A program made the translations under genes and the position numbers. 64,000 nucleotides of DNA from Streptomyces sulfonofaciens (GTDB taxonomy: Bacteria > Actinomycetota > Actinomycetes > Streptomycetales > Streptomycetaceae): assembly GCF_014656295.1 (NCBI RefSeq), contig NZ_BNCD01000031.1, forward strand, positions 1 through 64,000, read 5' to 3'. The notes under the pieces are model-generated. The model worked only from the letters and a program-made list of their open reading frames with translations, was not told the DNA's origin and did not search any database. Each line of letters begins with the position of its first letter. Position 1 is the stretch's first letter. This document shows positions 1 to 9,042 of the stretch, piece after piece.

Positions 1-32
1 AGAGTAGGACGCCGCCGAACTCTTTGTGAGGG

Positions 33-63
33 AGACCCCCGTACCGTTCCGGTACGGGGGTCT
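33..63 (+). terminator. Rho-independent terminator
   Basis: A perfect 14-bp stem (33-46 with 50-63) closes a 3-nt loop and is followed by TTC. It probably ends a gene lying left of the window; read on the minus strand it could also form a hairpin, so direction is inferred. Confidence 0.8.
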
Positions 64-213
64 TTCGCATGCCCGGGGACAGAAGGCCGGTATGGGGGGA
101 CGGAAGGCCGGTGTGGAGGGCAGGCTACGGGAACAGACACACCGGGACGTGCGCCCCGGGGCAGGGACCGTAAAGGAATTGCGTCCCGGGTGCCCCACGG
201 GGACCATCACCGT

Positions 214-795
214 ATGGACCACGCCGTACGACCCGTCCGCGCCGAAGAGTGGCTCGCAGTGAAGGATCTGCGACTTGCCGCACTGCGGGACCCGATGGCA
301 CCGCTGGCCTTCCTGGAGAGCTACGAGGAGGCGTCCGCGAAGACGGACCTCTTCTGGCAGCGCCGCGTCCTGGACGCCGTCAAGGGGAAGACCTCGCGTC
401 AGTTCGTCGCCGAGGCACCCGACGCCGCGTTGAGCGGCACGGTCACCGTGCTGGTCGAGGAACCGGGCACGGCGGACCACTACGGAACCGTGGTGAAAGA
501 GCGTCAGGGCCATGTGGTCGGTGTGTTCGTACGGCCCGAGCGGCGCGGGCAAGGACTGATCCAGGCCCTCCTGGACGCCGCGCTGGAGTGGGCCTGGTCG
601 CTCGAAGGGCTCGACCGGATCCGGCTGTTCGTGGACGAGCGGAACACACATGCCGAGCGGGTGTACCTGAGAGCCGGGTTCGTGCACAGCGGGCACAGCG
701 CCGCGGCACCGGGAGGCGCCGACGCGCGCGATCTCGAAATGGTGCTGTACCGTCCCGGATCTCCGGGATCCCCCGGGTCGGCGGGCCCGGCCTAG
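214..795 (+). CDS. GNAT-family N-acetyltransferase
   Basis: Predicted acetyl-CoA-dependent N-acetyltransferase of about 193 residues; the substrate is unknown. The acetyl-CoA loop reads RPERRGQGLIQALLDAA, matching the R/Q-x-x-G-x-G/A motif, and the C-terminal NTHAERVYLRAGF block is the usual GNAT strand 5. The ATG at 214 has a GGGGA 10 nt upstream; an in-frame GTG at 190 would add eight residues. The stop overlaps the stop of the convergent coupling-protein gene by four bases. The C-terminus ends in a low-complexity PGSPGSPGSAGPA tail. Confidence 0.85.
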   Translation: MDHAVRPVRAEEWLAVKDLRLAALRDPMAPLAFLESYEEASAKTDLFWQRRVLDAVKGKTSRQFVAEAPDAALSGTVTVLVEEPGTADHYGTVVKERQGHVVGVFVRPERRGQGLIQALLDAALEWAWSLEGLDRIRLFVDERNTHAERVYLRAGFVHSGHSAAAPGGADARDLEMVLYRPGSPGSPGSAGPA

Positions 796-2660
796 ACGCG
801 GTCGGGGTCCGGCCCTGACGGGGCCTGGAAGGGCAGTGCGTCATGGGGCCAACGGGCGCGGGCCTGCTCCTGGGAGCGCATCAACGCGAGCGTCGGCATG
901 CCGCGGTCGGCACCGGTGGCGAGCAGGCCCGGCAGTTGGGGGAGCGGGGCGACCGCCGCGATGTCGTCGAGGACGAGCCGCAGTGGTGGGTCGAGCCGAC
1001 CGGAGGATGACCGTTCGGCCATGCGCCGGCCGTGCTCGACCACGCTTGATGCCAGTGCTGTGAGCAGTGGCATGGCTCCAGGGTGGGACTTGGGGTCCTC
1101 GACGGCCTCGCCCACCACATAGAGCGTGCCCCCTTCGGCGGCGAAGGAATCCAAGCTGACCGCATCAGTTCTGTTGGGTGTGCACGCATCGCGGATGTGT
1201 ACCGACGACAGGGCCGACAGCGCGCGTGCCGTGAGTTCCTGTGCGATGTCGCGGCGTTCGGGGTGGGCGGTCAGCGCGGCCTCCAGTTCGCCCGCGGTCC
1301 CCGAGGTGGCCCTGGGATGGCTGCGCAGTATCCGGACCGCGTCCTGCACCTGCGTGCCCTGCGCCCAGCGGTGCACATGGCGGACCTGGCGGCCGTCCAC
1401 CGCGGCGGCGTGCAGGAAGCAGCGCAGAAGGGTCTCCGCGGTGTCGGCGACCGCGCCGTCGATCCTCGCCGCGGGCCGTACGGGCGCGAGCAGCGCCCTG
1501 GCCCGCTCCGCCGCGGTGCCGCGGTCCTCGCAGCCCGCGGTCGGCGACCAGTGCAGACGGGCCGGGGTCTCGCAGCGGTGGTCGGGGTCGTAGAGCAGGA
1601 CCGGACCCAGCTTGGCGCGGGCGTCCTTCGTCTCCGCCCACACGGCAGGGTCGGAGGTCACGACCAGTGCGGGACCCTCGGCGTCCCGTACGGCCCGTAC
1701 GGCGAGGGGACGGCGGGTGCCGGCCGGGCCGAGGACGAGGCCCTGTGCGGGGCGTCCTGGGGCCTCCTCGGCGCGCAGCGGGGCGCCGTCGGCCAGCAGC
1801 GGGGCACCGCCGCTCGGCAGCGAGGTCTCCTGCGCGGCGGACGGCGCCTGGGGCACGGCGGCGACGGCGGTGTGCGCGGGCGCACCGCGCGCGGGGACGC
1901 CGGTGGCCTCCGTGGACGGTCCCTCGGCGATGGGCTGTCCCGCGCCCTGGACCGGCCCCTCCTTGAACGGCACCTTGCCGGCCGGTCCGCCCTGGCCGGG
2001 CACGGGCGGCGCGGCCGCGCCCGCGTCGTGGACGCCCTTCGCGAGGAGGACCGTCTCCTGCGTACCGGACCCGGCCGCCGCCCGCGGAGCCGGAAGCGGA
2101 ACGTCGTCCATGGAGGACGATGGCGAAGGAGCCGCCCGCCGTGCCCTCCTGAGGGACCCGGGCCGCCCCGCCGTGCCCTGTCTGCGCTCCAGCGCCCTGC
2201 GGGCCCGCCATCTGGCCACCGTGCCGAGGGCGAACACCAGGAGGACGAGCAGGACCATCAACTGGCCGATGAACAGCCCCCAGAACAGGCCGTAGCCCGA
2301 CACCTGGTCCTTCGGGGTGTGCGGCCAGGCGCCCGCCACGTCATGGGGCTGCCCCATGAGGTGGCGCATGGCCAGGGGGGTCTGGGAGAACGTGACGCCG
2401 GTGGGCCAGGAGCCGTGCGCGAGGAGGCCGGCGAGACCGGTCGCGGTCCAGACGAGCAGCGTGATGCCGAGCAGGAAGACCAGGAAGCCCACCAGCAGGC
2501 CGTCGGAGACGCCGCGGCCGCCCGCCGGTGTGCTGCGGCCCCGCTGTGCCGCGCCGCGCGCCGACGGCTGCACGGGGCCGCCGTACGGCTGATCCCCGTA
2601 CCCGCCGGCGCCTGCCCCGTACTCGTCGTCGTGGCCGTGGTCGCCGTGGTGCGGCCGCAT
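792..2660 (-). CDS. VirD4/TraG-like coupling protein, degenerate ATPase
   Basis: Membrane protein of 622 residues resembling the type IV coupling protein of conjugation systems. Two transmembrane segments lie at about residues 52-80 and 123-148, followed by a Pro/Ala-rich linker to about residue 300 and a TraG-like domain. Near the C-terminus LRLVLDDIAAVAPLP matches Walker B plus the following TraG block. Where Walker A (GPPRSGKT in active actinobacterial relatives) is expected, this protein has GPAGTRRP at about 311-318, so the P-loop Lys and Thr are missing. It is the last gene of a seven-gene minus-strand cluster. It probably keeps a scaffold role without ATP hydrolysis; that is inference. 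Confidence 0.75.
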   Translation of the reverse strand: MRPHHGDHGHDDEYGAGAGGYGDQPYGGPVQPSARGAAQRGRSTPAGGRGVSDGLLVGFLVFLLGITLLVWTATGLAGLLAHGSWPTGVTFSQTPLAMRHLMGQPHDVAGAWPHTPKDQVSGYGLFWGLFIGQLMVLLVLLVFALGTVARWRARRALERRQGTAGRPGSLRRARRAAPSPSSSMDDVPLPAPRAAAGSGTQETVLLAKGVHDAGAAAPPVPGQGGPAGKVPFKEGPVQGAGQPIAEGPSTEATGVPARGAPAHTAVAAVPQAPSAAQETSLPSGGAPLLADGAPLRAEEAPGRPAQGLVLGPAGTRRPLAVRAVRDAEGPALVVTSDPAVWAETKDARAKLGPVLLYDPDHRCETPARLHWSPTAGCEDRGTAAERARALLAPVRPAARIDGAVADTAETLLRCFLHAAAVDGRQVRHVHRWAQGTQVQDAVRILRSHPRATSGTAGELEAALTAHPERRDIAQELTARALSALSSVHIRDACTPNRTDAVSLDSFAAEGGTLYVVGEAVEDPKSHPGAMPLLTALASSVVEHGRRMAERSSSGRLDPPLRLVLDDIAAVAPLPQLPGLLATGADRGMPTLALMRSQEQARARWPHDALPFQAPSGPDPDRV

Positions 2661-2703
2661 GTCAGGACACCGTCGTTTCCGGCCGGGCCACCGTCGCCTC
2701 CAT

Positions 2704-4128
2704 TCAGGCCACCGTGGATTCCGACGAGTCGCCCAGTTGCTGTTCGACGAAGGCGGCGGCCCGCTCCTCCGCTTCCCGTTCCGCGGCGCGCAGGGCGTCG
2801 TCGTCGGCGGTGCTCGACGACTCCGTCATGGCGCGGTCGGTGAAGACCAGTGGGCGCTCGGTCTCGGTGACGAGGTGTTTGACGACCTGCACGTTGCCGT
2901 TGACGTCCCAGACGGCGATGCCCGGGGTGAGGGTGGGGATGATCTCGACGGCCCACCGGGGCAGTCCGAGCACCTGGCCGGTGGCGCGGGCCTCGTCGGC
3001 CTTCTGGGCGTAGATCGTGCGGGTCGACGCCATCTTGAGGATCGCCGCGGCCTCCTTGGCCGCAGCGCCGTCCACGACGTCGGACAGGTGGTGCACCACC
3101 GCCACGAACGACAGACCGAGCCGGCGGCCGAACTTCAGCAGGCGCTGGAAGAGCTGTGCGACGAAGGGCGAGTTGATGATGTGCCAGGCCTCTTCCACCA
3201 GGAAGATGCGCTTCCTGCGGTCCGGCCGGATCCAGGTGTGCTCCAGCCAGACGCCGACGATCGCCATCAGGATGGGCATGGCGATGGAGTTGCGGTCGAT
3301 GTGGGAGAGGTCGAAGACGATCAGCGGGGCGTCCAGGTCGATGCCGACGGTCGTCGGGCCGTCGAACATGCCGCGCAGGTCGCCGTCGACGAGACGGTCG
3401 AGGACCAGCGCCACGTCCAGGCCCCAGGCGCGGACGTCGTCCAGGGCGACGTTCATGGCCTGGGCGGACTCGGGCTCGGGGTGGCGCAGTTGCTCGACGA
3501 TGTCGGTGAGGACGGGCTGCCGCTCGGTGATGGTCTCGTTGACGTACGCGTGGGCGACCTTCAGGGCGAAGCCGGAGCGCTCGTCCAGGCCGTGCCCCAT
3601 GGCGACCTCGATGATGGTGCGCAGCAGGGCGAGCTGGCCGGTGGAGGTGATCGCCGGGTCGAGGGGGTTGAGGCGGATGCCGTCGTCCAGTGCGGCCGTC
3701 GGGTCGAGCCGGATGGGGGTGATGCCCATCTCCTGGGCGACGAGGTTCCACTCGCCGACGCCGTCCTCGCCCTGCGCGTCGAGCACCACGACCTGGCGGT
3801 CGCGGAACCTCAGTTGGCGCAGCACGTAGGTCTTCTCCAGCGCCGACTTGCCGTTCCCGGACTCGCCGAGGACCAGCCAGTGCGGGGCCGGCAACTGCTG
3901 GCCGTAGAGCTGGAAGGGGTCGTAGATGTAGCCCTTGCCGGAGTAGACCTCGCGGCCGATGATCACGCCGGAGTCGCCGAGGCCGGGCGCGGCCGTCGGC
4001 AGGTAGACGGCCTGGGCCTGACCGGTGGAGGTGCGCACCGGAAGCCGGGTCGTCTCCACCTTCCCGAACAGGAAGGCGGTGAACGCGTCCGTGAGGACCG
4101 AGAGCGGATCCCGCATCGCCATCACCAC
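2704..4128 (-). CDS. VirB4-like ATPase of the conjugation-type cluster
   Basis: Cytoplasmic or membrane-associated ATPase of 474 residues, the motor half of a VirB4-like protein. Walker A is GESGNGKS, and RIFLVEEAWHI is a Walker B with the VirB4 EEAWH signature. It lacks the N-terminal membrane part of VirB4, which is encoded separately by the next upstream gene, so VirB4 is split in two. Starts are clustered: GTG at 4128 and 4125, ATG at 4122 and 4116, with GCAGGGG just upstream of the first. In contrast to the downstream coupling protein, its P-loop is intact, so it is probably the only working energiser of the apparatus. Confidence 0.85.
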   Translation of the reverse strand: MVMAMRDPLSVLTDAFTAFLFGKVETTRLPVRTSTGQAQAVYLPTAAPGLGDSGVIIGREVYSGKGYIYDPFQLYGQQLPAPHWLVLGESGNGKSALEKTYVLRQLRFRDRQVVVLDAQGEDGVGEWNLVAQEMGITPIRLDPTAALDDGIRLNPLDPAITSTGQLALLRTIIEVAMGHGLDERSGFALKVAHAYVNETITERQPVLTDIVEQLRHPEPESAQAMNVALDDVRAWGLDVALVLDRLVDGDLRGMFDGPTTVGIDLDAPLIVFDLSHIDRNSIAMPILMAIVGVWLEHTWIRPDRRKRIFLVEEAWHIINSPFVAQLFQRLLKFGRRLGLSFVAVVHHLSDVVDGAAAKEAAAILKMASTRTIYAQKADEARATGQVLGLPRWAVEIIPTLTPGIAVWDVNGNVQVVKHLVTETERPLVFTDRAMTESSSTADDDALRAAEREAEERAAAFVEQQLGDSSESTVA

Positions 4129-4247
4129 ATCAGCCCCTGCCCACCTCTACCCACCTCTTCCTGCCTGTTCGGCCGTGTGCCGTGCGCGGGCGTCCGCTCG
4201 CCTGCCGTGCCGTGCCGTCCCCGGCTCCTTGCCCGTTCGCCGTCCGG

Positions 4248-5825
4248 CTACCGTCGAATTCCGGTCGCGAACGGGAGCGTGTTGACGAACGCCCGGTGGT
4301 GCTCGCGGTCGCACCACTCCAGCTTCAGGTACGACTTGCCCGCCGAGGCCCTGATGGTGCGCTTGTCGCGGGCCAGTGCCTCCGGGGAACGCGCGGAGAC
4401 GGTGATGTAGCCGACCAGGTTGACGCCGGCCGCGCCGCTCGCGAGGTCCTCGCCGCGCTGGTCGAGGCGTGAGTGCGCGGCTATGTCACGCGGGTCGACC
4501 GTGCGGTTCATCTTCGCGGCGCGGCTTGCCTCCGCGACGTCGTTCGTCTTCTCCGTGAGCATCCTCTCGATGGCGATCTCGGTGGGTTCCAGGTCCATTG
4601 TGACAGCGACGGTCCTGATCACGTCGGGGGTGTGGACAAGGAGCGGGGCGAGGAAGTTGACCCCGACCGGCGTCATCGGCCACTCCTTGATCCAGGCCGT
4701 GGCGTGGCACCAGGGCGCACGCGTGGGGGACTCCCGGGTCTTGGCCTGGAGGTAGGTGGGTTCGACGGCGTCGAGCTCGGCGGGCCAGGCGTTGCGCTGC
4801 GACATCGCCTGTATGTGGTCGATGGGGTGGTCCGGGTCGTACATCGAGTGCACCAGGGAGGCCAGGCGGCTCTGCCCGAGGGGCTGGCGCACCCGGATGT
4901 CGGCCTCCTGGAGGCGCGAGCAGATGTCGGTCAGCTCACGTGCCATGACGATCGCGAGGCCGCCGTCACGGTCGATCCTGCGGGTCCCCCTGGGGCGGGC
5001 GGCCCGGGCCAGCGCCTGGGCCTCGGCGGCCAGTTCGCGCGTGTAGTGCATGCAGGCGACCAGGTAGGCGCGGTGCTGCTCGCTGCTCGTCGACACCATC
5101 GACTGGAGTTGGTCGTAGGAGTTCTGGAGCCATCCGGGCGCCTTCTCGTCGCCGCGCAGGGAGACGTCCTTGGCGTGGGCGTCGGGGTCGGCGGGCAGTG
5201 TCCGGGCCAGCATCTGGAGGCGGGTCACGAAGCCGTCGCCGTTGGCGACGTGCTTCAGGAGGGTGCCGAACCGGTCGACCAGGGCCTCCTGGTCCTCGGA
5301 GTCGCGCAGCCCGACGCCGGGGCCCTCGATCTCGATGGCGGCGGTGACGGTGCGCCGGTCCGCGTGCAGCAGGACGGCGATCTCGTCGGGGCCGAACGGG
5401 GCGGCGAGCCAGTTGATGCGGCCGATCCCGGGAGGCGGGCCGACCTCCACCTCACGGCCGTCGAGCGCGATGCCGGCCTCCATGGCTGCGGAGCGGTAGA
5501 CGGTGCCGCGCTTCAACTGCCTTTTGTAACTTCGGTTGATCTCGAACCACCTGTAGAAGGTGCGCCGCCGGTAGGGCACGTACACGGCGGCGAGGGCGAG
5601 CAGGGGGAAGCCCATGAGGAGCACGATCCGCATCGACAGCACGGGGACGAGCAGTCCGCACATCATGCCGAGGAAGGCGCCGCCGATGATCAGCGCGATC
5701 TCGCCGGTCTCCCGGTTGCGCCCCACGATGGCGTTGGGGCGTGCGCGTCCGATGAGGTACGTGCGACGGGGTGCGACCGAATGGGACATATGGGATACGT
5801 GTGCGACATGGGAGTCGGTTGTCAA
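4248..5825 (-). CDS. SCO6880-family membrane protein (PrgI/VirB4 N-terminal-like)
   Basis: Protein of 525 residues with two hydrophobic segments at about residues 44-90 and a long cytoplasmic domain lacking a P-loop. It matches the SCO6880 family found beside VirB4-like ATPases in actinobacterial type IV systems. The start appears to be TTG at 5825. AGGAGGTGA sits five bases upstream, and TTGA overlaps the TGA of the upstream VirB6-like gene, a translational coupling arrangement. A downstream ATG at 5789 has no comparable ribosome site. The N-terminus is His/Ser-rich. Confidence 0.8.
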   Translation of the reverse strand: MTTDSHVAHVSHMSHSVAPRRTYLIGRARPNAIVGRNRETGEIALIIGGAFLGMMCGLLVPVLSMRIVLLMGFPLLALAAVYVPYRRRTFYRWFEINRSYKRQLKRGTVYRSAAMEAGIALDGREVEVGPPPGIGRINWLAAPFGPDEIAVLLHADRRTVTAAIEIEGPGVGLRDSEDQEALVDRFGTLLKHVANGDGFVTRLQMLARTLPADPDAHAKDVSLRGDEKAPGWLQNSYDQLQSMVSTSSEQHRAYLVACMHYTRELAAEAQALARAARPRGTRRIDRDGGLAIVMARELTDICSRLQEADIRVRQPLGQSRLASLVHSMYDPDHPIDHIQAMSQRNAWPAELDAVEPTYLQAKTRESPTRAPWCHATAWIKEWPMTPVGVNFLAPLLVHTPDVIRTVAVTMDLEPTEIAIERMLTEKTNDVAEASRAAKMNRTVDPRDIAAHSRLDQRGEDLASGAAGVNLVGYITVSARSPEALARDKRTIRASAGKSYLKLEWCDREHHRAFVNTLPFATGIRR

Positions 5826-7168
5826 CGCCCGTCACCTCCTGCTGTGCGATTGCTGCCTCCGCCGCCGGCGGAGCCGCCCCGGTTGGTGGCCGCGTGCGGG
5901 CTGTTGACGGGGCTGCTGCGGGGCACGGGCGGCGCGGCGGGCACGGAGCCGCCTGCGGCCTGCCCGCCGCCGTCGGAGGGGCGGGTGCTGTGCGCGGCGA
6001 CACCGCCGCTCGCCGGGTTCGCGGGCGCCGGGCCCTGTCCGCCGCCCCCGCCGCCCGCGGAGCCCTCGCCGGCTCGGGTGCTGTGCGTCTTGATGCCCTG
6101 GGAGACGAGCGCGGCGGGCGAGCTGATGACGGCGGCGGCGCGGTTCTCGGCGCCCTGGTGGATGCGGTTGTTGCGGGTGTGGGCGATCTCGTCGCCGAAG
6201 CCCGGCACGAACCGGTAGATCACGGCGCTGGCGAAGATGGCGAGCAGGATGATGGCGAGCCCGGAGACCACGGCGGAGAAGGCGCCGGGGCCGTCGTCGG
6301 AGGCGCTCAGGGCGCCCGCCAGGCCCAGGACGATCACGATGATCGGTTTGACGAGGATGACGGCGATCATGATGCCGGCCCAGCGGCGGACGTGTCCCCA
6401 CAGGTTCTTGTCGACGAGCCCGGCGTAGACGACGGTGCCCAGCAGGGCACCCACGTAGAGCAGCGCGGCCCTGATGACGAGTTCCAGCCAGAGAACGCCG
6501 GCGGCGAGGATGGAGACCAGGGAGACGACGATCAGCATGATGGGGCCGCCGCCGATGTCGTCGCCCTTGCTGAGCGCGGCGGAGAAGGAGCCGAAGAAGA
6601 CGTCCGTCTGGCCGCCGGTGGTCTTGGCGAGCACATCGGTGACGCCGTCTGCCGCCGACACCACCGTGTAGAGGATCAGCGGGGTGAAGGCGGAGGCGAG
6701 CACCGTCAGCCACAGGAACCCGATCGCCTCGGACAGCGCGGTCGTCAGCGGTACGCCGCGCACGGCGCGCTTGGCGACGGCCAGCAGCCACAGGAGGAGC
6801 GTCAGGATCGTCGAGGCGGCGAAGACGACGGCGTACTGCTTGAGGAACGTGGCGTTGGTGAAGTCGACGTTGGCGGTCGCCTTCACCGTGTCGCTGAGCT
6901 GGTTGATGGTCCAGGAGGCGGCGTCGGCGCAGCCTTTGGCCAGGGAGGAGAGGGGGTCGAGCGGGTTGGAGAGGTTGTCGGGCGGCTTGGGGCCCCCGCT
7001 CCTGCCGCTGTCGCAGTAGTCCCTGGCGGGTCCGTGGATGTTCGCGCAGGGATCGCCGCTCTTGTCCGGATCGGGTGCGGCGACGGCGCGTGTGGCCAGC
7101 AGCACGGCCGTGCTCTGCACGGCCGCGATCACTGCGGTGAGCCTGAGTGCACGGGCGTTAGCGGGCAT
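5822..7168 (-). CDS. VirB6/TrbL-like polytopic membrane protein
   Basis: Membrane protein of 448 residues. An N-terminal signal-like helix ends near AVAAPDP and is followed by a short Cys-containing extracytoplasmic stretch. About six to seven transmembrane helices then span residues 100-320, and a Gly/Ser/Ala-rich tail ends the protein. This layout is typical of VirB6/TrbL channel components of Gram-positive conjugation systems. GGAGGC lies eight bases before the ATG. Its start overlaps the upstream VirB8-like gene by 11 bases and its stop overlaps the next start, so the genes are co-translated. Confidence 0.75.
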   Translation of the reverse strand: MPANARALRLTAVIAAVQSTAVLLATRAVAAPDPDKSGDPCANIHGPARDYCDSGRSGGPKPPDNLSNPLDPLSSLAKGCADAASWTINQLSDTVKATANVDFTNATFLKQYAVVFAASTILTLLLWLLAVAKRAVRGVPLTTALSEAIGFLWLTVLASAFTPLILYTVVSAADGVTDVLAKTTGGQTDVFFGSFSAALSKGDDIGGGPIMLIVVSLVSILAAGVLWLELVIRAALLYVGALLGTVVYAGLVDKNLWGHVRRWAGIMIAVILVKPIIVIVLGLAGALSASDDGPGAFSAVVSGLAIILLAIFASAVIYRFVPGFGDEIAHTRNNRIHQGAENRAAAVISSPAALVSQGIKTHSTRAGEGSAGGGGGGQGPAPANPASGGVAAHSTRPSDGGGQAAGGSVPAAPPVPRSSPVNSPHAATNRGGSAGGGGSNRTAGGDGR

Positions 7169-8030
7169 ACGTGAAGCCTCCGTACCCTTCGACCGCCTTG
7201 GCGATCTCGTCGGCGCTGGACGCCCGGTTGTCTCCCGGGACCGGTGAGGGGCCGTCCTTCTGCGAGTGCGTGACGATCTTCCAGTCGTTCGCGGTCCACT
7301 GCAGGGTCATGGTGATCGTGAACCAACTGTCGGTGACGGGAGTGATGGAGTCCTCGCCGGCCAGCCCCAGCAGGCCGCCGCACCAGACGGACACGGTCGC
7401 TCGGTCGCTGGAGAAGGCCGTGGTTCTGCTGCCGATCGGGCTGGTGCGGGAGACGAACGTGTAGCCCTCGGGGGCCGAACCGTCCTCGTGGAGGCCGACG
7501 CTCCTGTCGAGCTCGGGGGAGTACGCCTTGTCGAATCTGCTCTTGAACTCCTCGATCCGGGAGGGCGCGACGATCGCCTCCAGGATGGTGTCACGCCGGG
7601 ACTTTCCGAACATGTCCGCGGAGCCCAGTGCGACGGCGTAGTTGGCCGCCGCACTCTGCGCCCCCTGCTCGTCATGTGCGAAGCCGGACGGGATTCCGCT
7701 CTGGGACGTGGTGCTCACGGGGCGCTTGCCGGTGGCCGAGGTGGGGGACGTGCCGGGTTTCCTGTCGTCGGCCGTGGAACCGGAACCGCCGCTACCGCGG
7801 TTCGCGAACGCGATGGCGGCGATCAGGAGGACGACGACGCCGACGATGGTGACCAGGCTGCGGGAGCCGCGCCCGGCCGGGCGGCCGGGCCGCCGGGGGC
7901 CGCCGTAGGGGGAGCTGTCGCCCTCCGGCAGCCGGGTGCGGGTCTGGCCCGCGCGGCCCCTGCCGCGGCCGGGATCACCGCCGTATCCGCGCTCGCCGGA
8001 TCCGTAGCCGTGGTCGTCACCGAGACTCAT
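7158..8030 (-). CDS. VirB8/TcpC-like bitopic membrane protein
   Basis: Protein of 290 residues. An Arg/Gly-rich cytoplasmic segment precedes one transmembrane helix (SLVTIVGVVVLLIAAIAFA, about residues 58-77) and an extracytoplasmic domain of about 210 residues. The order and domain layout fit the TcpC/VirB8 class, whose outer domain has an NTF2-like fold; sequence similarity alone is weak, so the call rests largely on architecture and context. It overlaps the downstream VirB6-like gene by 11 bases. A GAAGG ribosome site lies upstream of the ATG. Confidence 0.65.
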   Translation of the reverse strand: MSLGDDHGYGSGERGYGGDPGRGRGRAGQTRTRLPEGDSSPYGGPRRPGRPAGRGSRSLVTIVGVVVLLIAAIAFANRGSGGSGSTADDRKPGTSPTSATGKRPVSTTSQSGIPSGFAHDEQGAQSAAANYAVALGSADMFGKSRRDTILEAIVAPSRIEEFKSRFDKAYSPELDRSVGLHEDGSAPEGYTFVSRTSPIGSRTTAFSSDRATVSVWCGGLLGLAGEDSITPVTDSWFTITMTLQWTANDWKIVTHSQKDGPSPVPGDNRASSADEIAKAVEGYGGFTYAR

Positions 8031-8399
8031 GCCGCCTTCGCTCCCTCACCGTTGAGCTGGACCCCGCTGTACGACGGTAGTCGCCGTGGTAGCCGTGCTG
8101 CATGCCGCGTGGAAGCGGTGTGGTGACTCGACATCAGGGAGACGCAACCTCAGTCGGTGGGCACGGCGGGTGGATCGGACGAACGGGACAAGAAAGAGAC
8201 GAAAAGAACAGAAAGGACGGAAAGGATGGAAGGGGTGGGCGGGTCGGAACGGAGTGACGGGAGGACGGGGGTCAACCGGCGGGAACGGGATGTACGGGCG
8301 GACGCGTACGGGGAGCGGCCGTCCGGTCCGGGTTCTCGGGGGCCGGCGAACCGCCCGGAGGTCGGGCGGGGCGCGGGCCCGGGCTCCGGGCTGCCGCGG
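8031..8399. other. Intergenic, purine-rich tract
   Basis: No gene is seen here. Between about 8170 and 8250 the plus strand is strongly purine-rich (runs of GAAAGGA-type sequence), which is unusual for this G+C-rich genome; on the minus strand it would give a pyrimidine-rich mRNA spacer between two operon genes. Confidence 0.5.
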
Positions 8400-8717
8400 C
8401 TACACGGCCATGCCGTACACGATCGTGAAGAGCGTGCCGAGTGAACCGATGATGAAGACACCGGTCAGGCCCGCGATGATGAGGCCCTTGCCCTGCTCCG
8501 CGCTGAAGGTGTCGCGCAGCGCCGTGGCGCCGATGCGCTGCTTGGCCGCGCCCCAGATCGCAATGCCGAGGCAGAGGAGGATGGCGACCGCCATCACGAC
8601 CTCGATCATCACCCGCGCCTCGTTGCCCAGGCTCCCGAAGGGCCCCCAGTCCGGGGCGATTCCGCCGATGATGGTGGAGATATCGCCCTTGTCGGCTGCC
8701 AGAAGCATGTAACTCAC
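8400..8717 (-). CDS. Small two-helix membrane protein of the conjugation-type cluster
   Basis: Protein of 105 residues with two hydrophobic helices (about residues 36-58 and 78-102) separated by a short basic loop. Size and topology resemble VirB2/TrbC-like pilin or channel subunits. No cleavable signal is obvious, so the function is inferred from position as first gene of the cluster. The start is probably GTG at 8717, behind a CAGGGGGCG ribosome site; ATG at 8708 is the alternative. Confidence 0.6.
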   Translation of the reverse strand: MSYMLLAADKGDISTIIGGIAPDWGPFGSLGNEARVMIEVVMAVAILLCLGIAIWGAAKQRIGATALRDTFSAEQGKGLIIAGLTGVFIIGSLGTLFTIVYGMAV

Positions 8718-8763
8718 CGCCCCCTGTTGGGTAGTTCCGCACCCTCTGCCGCTGTGCAGAGGT

Positions 8764-8794
8764 CAGGCATCATTCTCGCTGACAATGATGCCTG
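8764..8794 (-). promoter_or_regulatory. Inverted repeat upstream of the conjugation-type cluster
   Basis: CAGGCATCATT (8764-8774) and its exact complement (8784-8794) are separated by nine bases. The repeat lies 47 bp upstream of the first cluster gene and downstream of the terminator at 8988. It looks like an operator for a dimeric repressor controlling the cluster; the regulator is unknown. Confidence 0.5.
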
Positions 8795-8987
8795 TGGATG
8801 GCGGCCTCGCGTCATCGGTTGGCGTGTTTCGTGCGGATCTACAACCGCTTGTCGTACGCATGTTCCTGCGCGCCGGTCGGTCGGGGCCGCCGGGCGGGGC
8901 GGCGGTCGCCGCTCTCCCGGGAGCCCGCAGCAGGCTGCCGGATGGAGCCCGGCGCTGGGGCGGGCTACCGGGAACTGCTCCCCGCCG

Positions 8988-9025
8988 GGACAGTTCCCGG
9001 GAGCCGTACCTCCCGGGAACTGTCC
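8988..9025 (-). terminator. Strong terminator separating two minus-strand units
   Basis: A perfect 16-bp stem (8988-9003 with 9010-9025) closes a 6-nt loop, 18 bp after the stop of the upstream minus-strand gene. It separates that gene from the conjugation-type cluster and implies a new promoter between 8718 and 8987. Confidence 0.85.
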
Positions 9026-9042
9026 GCCGACCGCTGTATCCG

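Noticed and set aside
1083-2843. Long plus-strand frame opposite the coupling-protein gene (586 codons)
   Set aside because: It is a GC-bias shadow: no family motif, Gly/Arg-rich translation, and the minus strand carries a coherent membrane protein with recognisable blocks.
2659-6218. Long plus-strand frames opposite the ATPase and SCO6880-like genes
   Set aside because: The translations are repetitive Gly/Val/Asp-rich sequence typical of antisense frames in Streptomyces, while the minus strand has Walker motifs and proper ribosome sites.
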